This document shows, in pieces, positions 28,851 through 37,421 of a DNA stretch of 64,000 bases (the stretch's first letter is position 1; every line of letters begins with the position of its first letter). The stretch comes from Croceitalea rosinachiae. Its GTDB lineage: Bacteria; Bacteroidota; Bacteroidia; Flavobacteriales; Flavobacteriaceae. The stretch spans positions 1,054,001 through 1,118,000 of the forward strand of contig NZ_JAVRHR010000001.1 in the NCBI RefSeq assembly GCF_031846445.1. The letters are read 5' to 3'. A program made the translations under genes and the position numbers. The notes beneath the pieces were generated by a model. The model saw nothing but the letters and a program-made list of their open reading frames with translations. It was not told the origin of the DNA and made no database searches.

Positions 28851-31220
28851 TCATTCTGTCCGAAGACTCTTTACTGGGTTTGCTATTGCCGCTTTAATTG
28901 CTTGAAAACCAATGGTAATTAGGGCAATAAGAATGGCGAGTGCCCCCGTAAGAACAAAAACCCACCATCGAATGTTTATTTTGTATGCAAAATCTTGAAG
29001 CCAGTTATCCATAAAATAATAGGCCAAAGGAGCGGCAATCACAATGGAGAGCAACACCAGTTTTAAGAAATCCTTTGATATAAGGGTAGTTATGCTGCTC
29101 ACACTAGCGCCCAAGACTTTTCGTATTCCAATTTCCTTGGTACGTTGTTTGGCCATAAAAGTTGCCAATCCAAAAAGTCCCAAACAAGAAATTAATATCG
29201 ATATCATGGCGAAGTAATAGGCAAGGGTACTGGTCAATTGTTCGGTTTTATAGGAGGCTGCAAATTGCTCATCCATGAAATTGTAGTGCAAAGGAATATT
29301 CGGAACAGTACGTTTGAATACCGCATCTAGTGAAGCCAATGCTTTTTCGGTCTCTTTTGCTTTAATTTTTACAAACAGATTCCCAGCATTTTCAGGGTTT
29401 AACAAAAAGACAGCGGGTTGTATAGGTTCGTAAAGGGACTGATTATGAAAGTCTTTTAAAACCCCAATAATTTCCCTCGGCTGACCCCACAATTGAATTG
29501 ATTTTCCAATAGGATTTTGGAGTCCCATAACGGCCACTGCCTGCTCATTGATTACAATGTTCAGCGTATCCATTGACCCTTCTCGATAATAAGTTCCGTC
29601 TGTAATCTCTACTTTAAAAACTTTAGGGAAATTGTGTGCTCCCCATAGCAATGCAAATTCAACATTCTCTTGTTCAACAGATTTGCCTGGCCAAACCACC
29701 CCGCTGGTGGAAGCGCTCATGTTTATAGGGGATGGCCCCGCCAATGTAACATCTTCAATACCTTCTGATGCAATTAATTCATTTCTAAGCACCTCATAAT
29801 TTTCTGTGAGTTCTTGATCTTGATGAATTGAAACCACATGGTCTTTTATAATACCCAAGTCTTTTTTATTGATAAAATCCACCTGCATTTTTACGACCAT
29901 GGCAGCAAAAATTAAGAGAATGGTAAGGCCAAATTGAAGTATCACCAGACCTTTTCTTAGGGAGACCGTGTTTTTCTTTTCTTTCCCTTTTCCTTTTAAT
30001 GCCATAATAGGTTTGAAGGAAGAAATGACCATTGCAGGATATAATCCAGAGAGTAGGGCGGTGAGCAGAAACAAGCAAATAAGAGCAATCCAAATAGAAG
30101 GTTGCCCAAAATCTATTACCAGACTTTTTTCTACGAAACCATTTATCGAGGGCAATAATAAAATGGTGCACACAAATGCAATGCTAAAAGCAATAGCCGT
30201 GATAATAACTGTTTCGGTAATAAATTGAGCGATGAGCGTATTTCTTTTTGCTCCTACTACCTTACGCACCCCTATTTCATTGGACCTTTTTACCGCATGG
30301 ACCGTAGACAAGTTCACAAAATTTATACATGATACTAGCAAAAGAAAGAACGCTGCAATGGTAAATATGCGAACGTATTCTATGCGACCACCGCTAACTT
30401 CCGCCTGCTCATCAAACTTGCCGTATAAATAACCATCTGAAAATTTTTGCAATAAAATCCCTTCTTTTTGCTCTCCCTCTAAATGAGATTGAAAAAGTTT
30501 TTCCAGTTTGTCCTCAACCTTTTTATAATCTGCACCTTCTTTGAGTAGAAATGCCCCAGCCATTCTATTAACATCCCACTTGTCCATCCAATCACCTTTG
30601 GCCAAAACACTATTGAAACTGTAATAGAAATCGTTCTGAATTGTTGAACTTTTAGGGAAATCTTTATACACCGCTTCAATAGTAAAAGTTCCATTGTCAA
30701 GAATATCTATAGAACTTCCTATGGCTCTGCTTTTCCAGTTAGCGCCCCAAAATCGTTTTGCTAGACTTTCAGAAATTACCAAGGCTTCCGACTTTTGATC
30801 AAGTTGAGAAATGTCGCCCATCAGGACAGGAAAAGTAAAGCTTGTAAAAAGGGAGGCGCTGGCAAAAGCTCCTTGGGCCCTTAAATTGATATTGTCAAGT
30901 CTTAAATTGTCCTCAAAACTATACCCTAGAGGGATGTAATTTTCAACCTCTGGCAACTGCTCTTTTGCGGTGTGTAAGAGAGGATATGATGTTGAACGGT
31001 ATACATCGAGTGTACCATCACCCAAGGGGATTGTTCGTTTTACACTAAAAAGACGATTGTCATTTTCATGGAATTTATCCATTTTCCGTTCATCTTGAAC
31101 CCAAAGCAGCATTAAAAAAGACACCGTTAAAGCAACAGACAATCCAAAAATATTGGTTAACAAGTATGCTTTATTTTTAAGTAAAGATCTTAAAGCAATT
31201 TTGATGTGATTTTTTAACAT
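28851..31220 (-). CDS. Permease 6: double FtsX/MacB-type ABC permease
   Basis: The 789-residue protein begins MLKNHIKIALRSLLKNKAYL. The first coupling loop is variant but recognisable (TVHAVKRSNEIGVRKVVGAK); the second is QRTKEIGIRKVLGAS; the tail is NPVKSLRTE. It sits between the near-duplicates 5 and 7 but is itself clearly different from both. Either it was inserted between them, or a two-gene block was duplicated and one copy lost. Gaps to its neighbours are 31 and 30 bp, so it is translated from the same message. Confidence 0.92.
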   Translation of the reverse strand: MLKNHIKIALRSLLKNKAYLLTNIFGLSVALTVSFLMLLWVQDERKMDKFHENDNRLFSVKRTIPLGDGTLDVYRSTSYPLLHTAKEQLPEVENYIPLGYSFEDNLRLDNINLRAQGAFASASLFTSFTFPVLMGDISQLDQKSEALVISESLAKRFWGANWKSRAIGSSIDILDNGTFTIEAVYKDFPKSSTIQNDFYYSFNSVLAKGDWMDKWDVNRMAGAFLLKEGADYKKVEDKLEKLFQSHLEGEQKEGILLQKFSDGYLYGKFDEQAEVSGGRIEYVRIFTIAAFFLLLVSCINFVNLSTVHAVKRSNEIGVRKVVGAKRNTLIAQFITETVIITAIAFSIAFVCTILLLPSINGFVEKSLVIDFGQPSIWIALICLFLLTALLSGLYPAMVISSFKPIMALKGKGKEKKNTVSLRKGLVILQFGLTILLIFAAMVVKMQVDFINKKDLGIIKDHVVSIHQDQELTENYEVLRNELIASEGIEDVTLAGPSPINMSASTSGVVWPGKSVEQENVEFALLWGAHNFPKVFKVEITDGTYYREGSMDTLNIVINEQAVAVMGLQNPIGKSIQLWGQPREIIGVLKDFHNQSLYEPIQPAVFLLNPENAGNLFVKIKAKETEKALASLDAVFKRTVPNIPLHYNFMDEQFAASYKTEQLTSTLAYYFAMISILISCLGLFGLATFMAKQRTKEIGIRKVLGASVSSITTLISKDFLKLVLLSIVIAAPLAYYFMDNWLQDFAYKINIRWWVFVLTGALAILIALITIGFQAIKAAIANPVKSLRTE

Positions 31221-31251
31221 GATCGGTAAATTTTTAGATTGAGAGTAATAG

Positions 31252-33684
31252 TTATTCTGTTCTTAGACTTTTTACCGGATTGACGATGGCAGCTTTTATA
31301 CTTTGATAGCTTACCGTAATAATCGCAATTGCAATGGCTAAGAATCCGGCCAAGGCCAATACCCACCAATTGATTTCTATTCGGTAAGAAAAATCTTCTA
31401 GCCATTTGTTCATGGCATACCACCCCAGAGGCAGTGAGACAACTATTGCGATACCAACAAGTTTTAGAAAATCTAAGGTAAGTCGATATGATATTTGACT
31501 TACGCTTGCCCCTAATACTTTTCGCACTCCAATTTCTTTGGTGCGCTTCTGGGCATTAAAGGTGGCCAAGCCAAAAAGGCCTAGGCAAGCGATTAAAATA
31601 GAGAGGATGGAAAATACCATGAATATCTTACCTAGTCGCTGCTCTGCATCGTAGACGGTATTGAAAGAATCATCCATAAAGCGATAACTAAAGGGTTGAC
31701 CAGGGGCAAGTTTTTTCCAAACGTTTTCAATGCTAGCTATTGTGCTGGAGAAATCCCCAGGTTTTAACTTTACGGCCATGTTTTCGTTAGAACGGCCCAT
31801 CAAAAGGCACAGCGCCCCAATATCTTCCCGCAGGGATTCGTAGTGAAAGTTTTTTACCACACCAACAATCGTATAATATTCAGGTTCTTCAGAATCGATA
31901 CTTTGTGAAATTCTCATGCCAAGTGCTTCTTTGGCTTCAACACCCAAGACGGGCAGCGCTGCCTCGTTAACTATTACTGCAGTGGAATCGGTACCGAATC
32001 GGTCGTCAAAATTACGCCCAGTGGTAAGCTCCATGTTCAAGGTTGGAATATAGTCTTTGTCCACATTCCAAATTTGCATTTGTATGGCACTTTCTTGCTC
32101 TCTAGAACCTTCACTAAAAAAAGAAGTGTTGGACCGTGAGGAAGGGGTAGGTAAAAAGCTGCTTAGGGTAGCGCTTTGCACTTGACCTAGCTTTACGACC
32201 TCATCTTTGAACGTATTTGTTTGATTTCCTGCGGCAAATGTGTCATCGATCAACAATATCTGCTCTTTTGTAAAGCCAAGGTCTTTGCCTTGAATAAAAT
32301 TCAATTGTTGATAAACCACTAATGTGGCAATGATCAAAAGAACTGAAATGGCAAATTGAAATACCACTAAAGCATTTCGAATACCCCCGCCCCTTGCATT
32401 TGTTTGAACCGCGCCTTTTAAAGTTTTAACTGGCATAAACCGCGACATAAAAAAAGCAGGATAACTGCCAGAGAACAGCCCCAATAAAACCGTAGTGACC
32501 AATATCGTCAACCAGAAGAAAGGACTCGCATATGGAATGGAAATCGATTTACCGGAAAGGTCATTGAAGAAGGGAAGTACCACCAAGGCGAGCAATAAAG
32601 CCAAAAGCAATGAAATAAAGGAAATCAACCCTGATTCAATTAAAAACTGACGCACCAGTTCCAATTTGTTCGACCCGAGGGTTTTGCGAATACCGACCTC
32701 TTTTGCCCGCTTTAAAGAATGTGCGGTTGAGAGGTTCATAAAGTTTACACTGGCCAAAACAATCAAGAAAAGTGCTATGAATGAAAGTATATACACATTT
32801 TGAATACTGCTATTGGCACTCATTTCAGATTGTCTGCTAGAGTAAAGATGAATATTGGTCAAGGGCATGGTATGATATCTGTAGTAGTTTCCGGATGCTG
32901 CAAACGACTCTTTTGTGAGACCTGGAAAAACCTGTTGTGCCCACGGAAGTAGGTAATTATCAAGGACGGATTGTAGGGGAGCTTGAAAATCTTCAACCTT
33001 AACTGTCGGTAGGAGCTTGATAAACGTATAGTAGTTAGTATTTCCCCAAAGATTTTCGCGTGAATCTGCCAATGCGGCCATGGCTAAAAAGACACTATGA
33101 TCTCTCAGAAAGGAATTTTTTGGCAAATCATCAATTACCCCTACAACAGTATAAGTATCTCTGTTATTCAAAACAAGACTTTGACCTAAGGCATTTTGCA
33201 CCTCAAAATGTTTCTCAGCAGCTGTTTTTGTCAACAACAATGTATTTGGTTGTGTAAGTGCGGCCTTAATATCACCAGCCAACAGTTTAATTCCAAAAAA
33301 ATCAAAAAAGGTAGAATCAACGTATGTGGTCTGAAGCTCTTTAATATTATCTTTTGCACCATCTAGTTTTAAGAGCATGCTACCCTGGTCTCGAAACCTG
33401 ACTGTAGATTCGACTTGTGGGAAATCTCGCTGTAAAGTGGCTGCCATGGGGGCAGAGCTTTGGGCAGCATCAATTTCAGCACCGCCAAATTTAATGTCGG
33501 CGTCTATTCGATAAATACGATTGGCATCAGCAAACATTTTATCGAACCCCAGTTCGTCATAGATATATAAGGAAATCAATAATGCCCCAGCCATACCAAT
33601 AGCAAGCCCAAAGGTGTTGAGAAAGGTAAAAAAGGGTTGCTTTTTTAGACTTCTCCAAGCTATTTTGATGTGATTTTTAAACAT
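31252..33684 (-). CDS. Permease 5: double FtsX/MacB-type ABC permease, near-duplicate of permease 7
   Basis: The 810-residue protein begins MFKNHIKIAWRSLKKQPFFT. It shares with permease 7 the long conserved membrane and coupling regions, LPKNS.LRDH in periplasmic domain 1 and SSFLPTPS.R in domain 2. Its coupling loops are KRAKEVGIRKTLGSNKLELV and QKRTKEIGVRKVLGASVSQI. Differences concentrate in the periplasmic domains, as expected if substrate or partner recognition diversifies while ATPase coupling is kept. It follows the DUF2911-TPR gene by 23 bp and precedes permease 6 by 31 bp. Confidence 0.93.
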   Translation of the reverse strand: MFKNHIKIAWRSLKKQPFFTFLNTFGLAIGMAGALLISLYIYDELGFDKMFADANRIYRIDADIKFGGAEIDAAQSSAPMAATLQRDFPQVESTVRFRDQGSMLLKLDGAKDNIKELQTTYVDSTFFDFFGIKLLAGDIKAALTQPNTLLLTKTAAEKHFEVQNALGQSLVLNNRDTYTVVGVIDDLPKNSFLRDHSVFLAMAALADSRENLWGNTNYYTFIKLLPTVKVEDFQAPLQSVLDNYLLPWAQQVFPGLTKESFAASGNYYRYHTMPLTNIHLYSSRQSEMSANSSIQNVYILSFIALFLIVLASVNFMNLSTAHSLKRAKEVGIRKTLGSNKLELVRQFLIESGLISFISLLLALLLALVVLPFFNDLSGKSISIPYASPFFWLTILVTTVLLGLFSGSYPAFFMSRFMPVKTLKGAVQTNARGGGIRNALVVFQFAISVLLIIATLVVYQQLNFIQGKDLGFTKEQILLIDDTFAAGNQTNTFKDEVVKLGQVQSATLSSFLPTPSSRSNTSFFSEGSREQESAIQMQIWNVDKDYIPTLNMELTTGRNFDDRFGTDSTAVIVNEAALPVLGVEAKEALGMRISQSIDSEEPEYYTIVGVVKNFHYESLREDIGALCLLMGRSNENMAVKLKPGDFSSTIASIENVWKKLAPGQPFSYRFMDDSFNTVYDAEQRLGKIFMVFSILSILIACLGLFGLATFNAQKRTKEIGVRKVLGASVSQISYRLTLDFLKLVGIAIVVSLPLGWYAMNKWLEDFSYRIEINWWVLALAGFLAIAIAIITVSYQSIKAAIVNPVKSLRTE

Positions 33685-33707
33685 AATTATCTTTTTTGCT
33701 TGATGAT

Positions 33708-34814
33708 TTAATTGAAAATATCTTTCCCTTCTTTAATATTAGTTATTAGGTTATCAATATAGGAAAGGAACATTTTGTCGGTTGTTTTCTTCATGGCAGA
33801 TTCACAAAATTTCAACGCTTCATTTTTGTCGCCCAAATAGAAATGACCACTTACCATTCCTAAATGTGCGTAAAAGTCATCGGGATTTTTATCATAGTTT
33901 TTCTTGAAAATGTTGAAAGCTTCTTCATGCATGCGCATTTGGTTTAAACGAACACCATATGTGACCAAGTCTTGAGAAGTACCCATAGAGATGGCTTTCT
34001 GCATTATTGAATCTGCCTCTGTACCTCTGTTCAATTTCTGTAGTAAGCCGGCATAGGTCGATAAAGTTTTGAAGTTAGATTCCCCAAAATAGGTATTGAT
34101 TGAACGGTCTGCCCAACTTAAGCCTTCTTCCAAATTGATATTGTTCGTCAAACAATAATCAGCAGCCATTTGTAAATTTTGCCAATAGCGATAAAAAATA
34201 CCGGAATCTACCTCGTTTCTGAAAGCCTCTATTTGAGTCTTTTGCAAATTGACACTTACCTTGAAAGGAACCTTGATTCGTTCCCACTGCATAGAAATGA
34301 CCGCGCTATTTTCTGTCTGATCTACAAATTCGTATTTGAGACGTTCGGTGCTTTGCTCTACTTTTTCCACAGGCACTTCGACTCGCAGCGCATCATTCTC
34401 TTTCTTATAGTAGAAACTGCCCCAAGCGTTATTGAATTTTGAAAACACCAATGTTGCCTTTTTTTCTCCCATGGCAATGAAGAATGCATACTTTCCTTTT
34501 TGTAATATGTTGTTTTCAATTAAGACATCGGTAGAAAACTCAATGGTGGTATTCTCATTGGCTCCTGCTCGCCATGGTGCGGCCTTACTCGTTCCATAGC
34601 CAAGGTCAGCAAATCCGTAATGCACCAATTTACCCCAAATTTTCCCTTCACGTCCCTTAACTCCTGGGCGCGAGTAGTTTATTTTTGCTTCAGTGATTCC
34701 AATGTATTCTGAAACGGAAGCTTTTTTATTTCCATCTGGTGGAAAGGTAATTTGGCCTTTCAATCCAATTGAACAAATCGTGAAAAGGAGCGTTGCAATC
34801 AGTTTGTTTTTCAT
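33708..34814 (-). CDS. Exported DUF2911 protein with TPR repeats
   Basis: The 368-residue protein has a signal peptide (MKNKLIATLLFTICSIGLKG, then Q). A DUF2911 domain covers about residues 25-180, with INYSRPGVKGR, the GWRAGANENTTIEFS-like segment (here PWRAGANENTTIEFS) and GKYAFFIAM. Helical TPR-type repeats fill about residues 210-360 (GLLQKLNRGTEADSIMQKAI, FNIFKKNYDKNPDDFYAHLG). DUF2911 proteins are common in Bacteroidota and have no settled function. Its position inside the second permease unit (67 bp after permease 4, 23 bp before permease 5) implies a periplasmic role linked to these permeases, such as binding a substrate or scaffolding; this is inference. Confidence 0.85.
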   Translation of the reverse strand: MKNKLIATLLFTICSIGLKGQITFPPDGNKKASVSEYIGITEAKINYSRPGVKGREGKIWGKLVHYGFADLGYGTSKAAPWRAGANENTTIEFSTDVLIENNILQKGKYAFFIAMGEKKATLVFSKFNNAWGSFYYKKENDALRVEVPVEKVEQSTERLKYEFVDQTENSAVISMQWERIKVPFKVSVNLQKTQIEAFRNEVDSGIFYRYWQNLQMAADYCLTNNINLEEGLSWADRSINTYFGESNFKTLSTYAGLLQKLNRGTEADSIMQKAISMGTSQDLVTYGVRLNQMRMHEEAFNIFKKNYDKNPDDFYAHLGMVSGHFYLGDKNEALKFCESAMKKTTDKMFLSYIDNLITNIKEGKDIFN

Positions 34815-34881
34815 TTATAAATGTTTTGTTGTCTTTTATCTTCTTTCAATGGATTTCTATTTCCTTAAGGAGAACTCTTGT

Positions 34882-37266
34882 CTATTCTGTTCGTAAACTT
34901 TTTACAGGGCTTTTCATGGCCACCTTTATGGTTTGATAGCTAATGGTAATCAGCGTAAGTACCAATACTGCCAATATTGAAATAGCGAAATACCACCAGT
35001 GAATTTCAGTTCTATATGTATATCCTTGCAACCAAATATCCATAAAATACCAAGCGAGAGGAACGGCAATGGCGCCAGCGATAAGTATTAGTTTTAGAAA
35101 ATCCATTGAGAATAAAGTTAAAATATCGGCAACATTACTGCCAAGAACTTTTCTGATGCCCACTTCCTTTTTTCGTTGCCCAACAAAAAATAGTATGAGG
35201 CCATATAGTCCCATACAGCCGATGAAAATGGCCAGTCCGGAAAACACTTTGGACAAGGACAAGTACCGCTGCTCAGTTTCGTACTGCTCAGCTACTCGCT
35301 CATCCAAAAAGCGATAATCAAAAATATGGTTGGAAAACGTTTGCGACCACTCTTTTTCTAGCTGAGTTAATGTCCCCGCAGTATTTAAATGGTTGATTTT
35401 AATACCTAGTTCGTTGTACCATCTGACTGTTGGAGCAATAAATACTGGTTTTATTTCTTCGGTAAAGCTGCTATCATGAAAATCCTTTACTACGCCTACA
35501 ATAGTAGCCTCGACGCGTTCACCATTTACAGCTAGTGTTTTGCCCAATAATTCGTCTACTGATGATGCCCCTACCTTTTCTGCAAATTTTTCATTGACGA
35601 GCATTTCGGTTATGGAATCATTTTTAAAGAAATTGCGCCCTGCAACCAGAGGTATGTCAAAAGCATTTAAATAGTCTTCATCGCCGACCTTTATTGAAAT
35701 ACTGAACTCTTCACGTTCGGGCCTGTTGTTGTATTTTACTGTGGTATCCCAAAAAGTGTTTCCTCCTCCTGGGCTGGTCAAGCAACCTGTAACCTGCTGC
35801 ACGCCCACCACTTGTTTCAGCCGCTCCTTTAGGCCATAAAATTGCTCGGAATCCAAAGTCTCGGCAACTTCGAGCATTACTATAGATTCTTTATCAAAAC
35901 CTAAATCTGTTTTGGTAGCATATTCAATTTGCTTTGAAATTACCAAGGTGGCCACAATAAGCGATATGGAAATAACAAACTGTGCCACTACTAAGACTTT
36001 TCTTGTAGTAGCACCGCCAGTATCATTATGATTAAGTTTCCCTTTTAGTGCTAAAATGGGTACTGTTCTAGATAATAATATACCAGGATAACTTCCAGAG
36101 AATAAAGAGACCAATACCAATAGCCATAACAAGAAACTAATGAACCGCAAGCTTACAAGACTTTCCATGGTCAATTGTATTTCAAATAGGGCGTTAAAAG
36201 CAGGAAGAAATAGTATGGCCATGACAATACCTAATACTATGGCAATTAAACTGATGAGAAAGGTCTCGCTTAAGAATTGCCAAAAAAGGTGGCTTTTAAA
36301 ACTGCCCAATACCTTGCGAATACCTATTTCTTTGGAGCGGTAAAATGCTTGAGCTGTTGATATGTTTATAAAGTTGATACAAGCAATGGCAATTAAGAAT
36401 AGGCCAATAATGCCAAATACAATCAAAAAGACCGGGTCTAAACCACCGTACTCATAATTAAGATGAATCTCGGACAATGGTTGAAGTTTGTATATGTGTG
36501 TATTCTTGCTGTTTGGTCTATGTTCTTTGGGAAGTTCCAATAGCGCAGTTTCTATATTAGCGATATCTTGATTGGGTTTTAATAGGGTAAAACATTGCAG
36601 GTTGGTAGTGATGCCCCCCCAGTTTTCCCCATGTGCAAACTCCGAGTATTCCTCTAGGTTCTCAAAGGAAATAAAGATATCGTAATCCATGAAGGATGTG
36701 TTGGGAATATCTTTTAGTACCCCAGTGATTTCAATGGTCTCATTATTTCCCAAGATAAAAGTCTCGCCTACCACCTCTATACTTCCGAAGAGTTCAAGCG
36801 CTTCACTTTCGGTGATTACTGCAGTATTTGGCGCTGATAAGGAAATAGCATTATCACCGTTCGTAAGTGGAAAATTGAAAATCTTGAAAAAATCTTCTTC
36901 GGCAAATATGACATCCTTGCTGTACTTATTGACACTCCCATTTCGTTCAACATCGATGATCAAACCTTCTCTATCAACAATCTTGGCCACTTTTTCAGCA
37001 TACGCATAGTTCTCACGGAATACTTTAGCAAAGGCCGGAGGAACACTGGCCGAATAATCGACGTTATCCATATGCTCTTCGGTAGCCATTCTATATATGC
37101 GATCTTTGTCGTGGTGAAAATTATCAAACGACAGATGATAGCTTAAAAAGAGATAGATCAATATGGCACTTCCAAACCCGATAGCAAGCCCCAAAATATT
37201 AATGGTAGTAAATACTTTTCTTTTGATGAGGTTTCTCCAGGCGATTTTTAAATAATTCTTGAACAC
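34882..37266 (-). CDS. Permease 4: double FtsX/MacB-type ABC permease, GTG start
   Basis: The 794-residue protein is first in the second transcription unit. It starts with GTG, unlike the ATG of the other ten, giving MFKNYLKIAWRNLIKRKVFT. The first coupling loop is variant (TAQAFYRSKEIGIRKVLGSF), the second is QRKKEVGIRKVLGSN, and the tail is SPVKSLRTE. Compared with most members it lacks a long insertion before TM2, ending LNYEYGGLDPVFLIVFGIIG. The upstream gap 37267-37421 holds a sigma-54-like promoter, two palindromic activator sites and a 24-bp palindrome next to the start. Confidence 0.92.
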   Translation of the reverse strand: MFKNYLKIAWRNLIKRKVFTTINILGLAIGFGSAILIYLFLSYHLSFDNFHHDKDRIYRMATEEHMDNVDYSASVPPAFAKVFRENYAYAEKVAKIVDREGLIIDVERNGSVNKYSKDVIFAEEDFFKIFNFPLTNGDNAISLSAPNTAVITESEALELFGSIEVVGETFILGNNETIEITGVLKDIPNTSFMDYDIFISFENLEEYSEFAHGENWGGITTNLQCFTLLKPNQDIANIETALLELPKEHRPNSKNTHIYKLQPLSEIHLNYEYGGLDPVFLIVFGIIGLFLIAIACINFINISTAQAFYRSKEIGIRKVLGSFKSHLFWQFLSETFLISLIAIVLGIVMAILFLPAFNALFEIQLTMESLVSLRFISFLLWLLVLVSLFSGSYPGILLSRTVPILALKGKLNHNDTGGATTRKVLVVAQFVISISLIVATLVISKQIEYATKTDLGFDKESIVMLEVAETLDSEQFYGLKERLKQVVGVQQVTGCLTSPGGGNTFWDTTVKYNNRPEREEFSISIKVGDEDYLNAFDIPLVAGRNFFKNDSITEMLVNEKFAEKVGASSVDELLGKTLAVNGERVEATIVGVVKDFHDSSFTEEIKPVFIAPTVRWYNELGIKINHLNTAGTLTQLEKEWSQTFSNHIFDYRFLDERVAEQYETEQRYLSLSKVFSGLAIFIGCMGLYGLILFFVGQRKKEVGIRKVLGSNVADILTLFSMDFLKLILIAGAIAVPLAWYFMDIWLQGYTYRTEIHWWYFAISILAVLVLTLITISYQTIKVAMKSPVKSLRTE

Positions 37267-37274
37267 AACAGTTG

Positions 37275-37298
37275 TTTTTGATTGATATCAATCAAAAA
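37275..37298. repeat. Perfect 24-bp palindrome between promoter and permease 4
   Basis: TTTTTGATTGAT followed by its exact reverse complement ATCAATCAAAAA. It touches the -12 end of the promoter at 37298-37313 and covers the expected transcript start. One arm is the AATCAAAAA leader motif seen before other permeases. Confidence 0.7.
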
Positions 37299-37313
37299 AC
37301 GATTATCATGCCA
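37298..37313 (-). promoter_or_regulatory. Sigma-54-like promoter of unit II (permease 4)
   Basis: The minus strand reads TGGCATGATAATCGTT: a perfect -24 box, with the -12 G at the right spacing but T instead of the usual C after it. The start codon is 31 bp downstream. It shares the TGGCAyGAnAATmG pattern with the two other promoters of the locus. Confidence 0.65.
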
Positions 37314-37366
37314 AAATCATAAGTATCTAAAATTTAGAATGTTACAATAAAATCTATTTTCCAATA

Positions 37367-37405
37367 TGTAAAATATTTTGACACGTTTTGTATAATATAT
37401 TTACA
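37367..37405 (-). promoter_or_regulatory. Paired palindromic activator sites of unit II
   Basis: TGTAAAATATTTTGACA (37367-37383) and TGTATAATATATTTACA (37389-37405), both 17 bp, centres 22 bp apart. The nearer site begins 54 bp from the -24 box, almost the same as in unit III (53 bp). The sites lie in the gap just beyond the permease 3 stop codon. Confidence 0.75.
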
Positions 37406-37421
37406 GTATAATCTTCACAAT

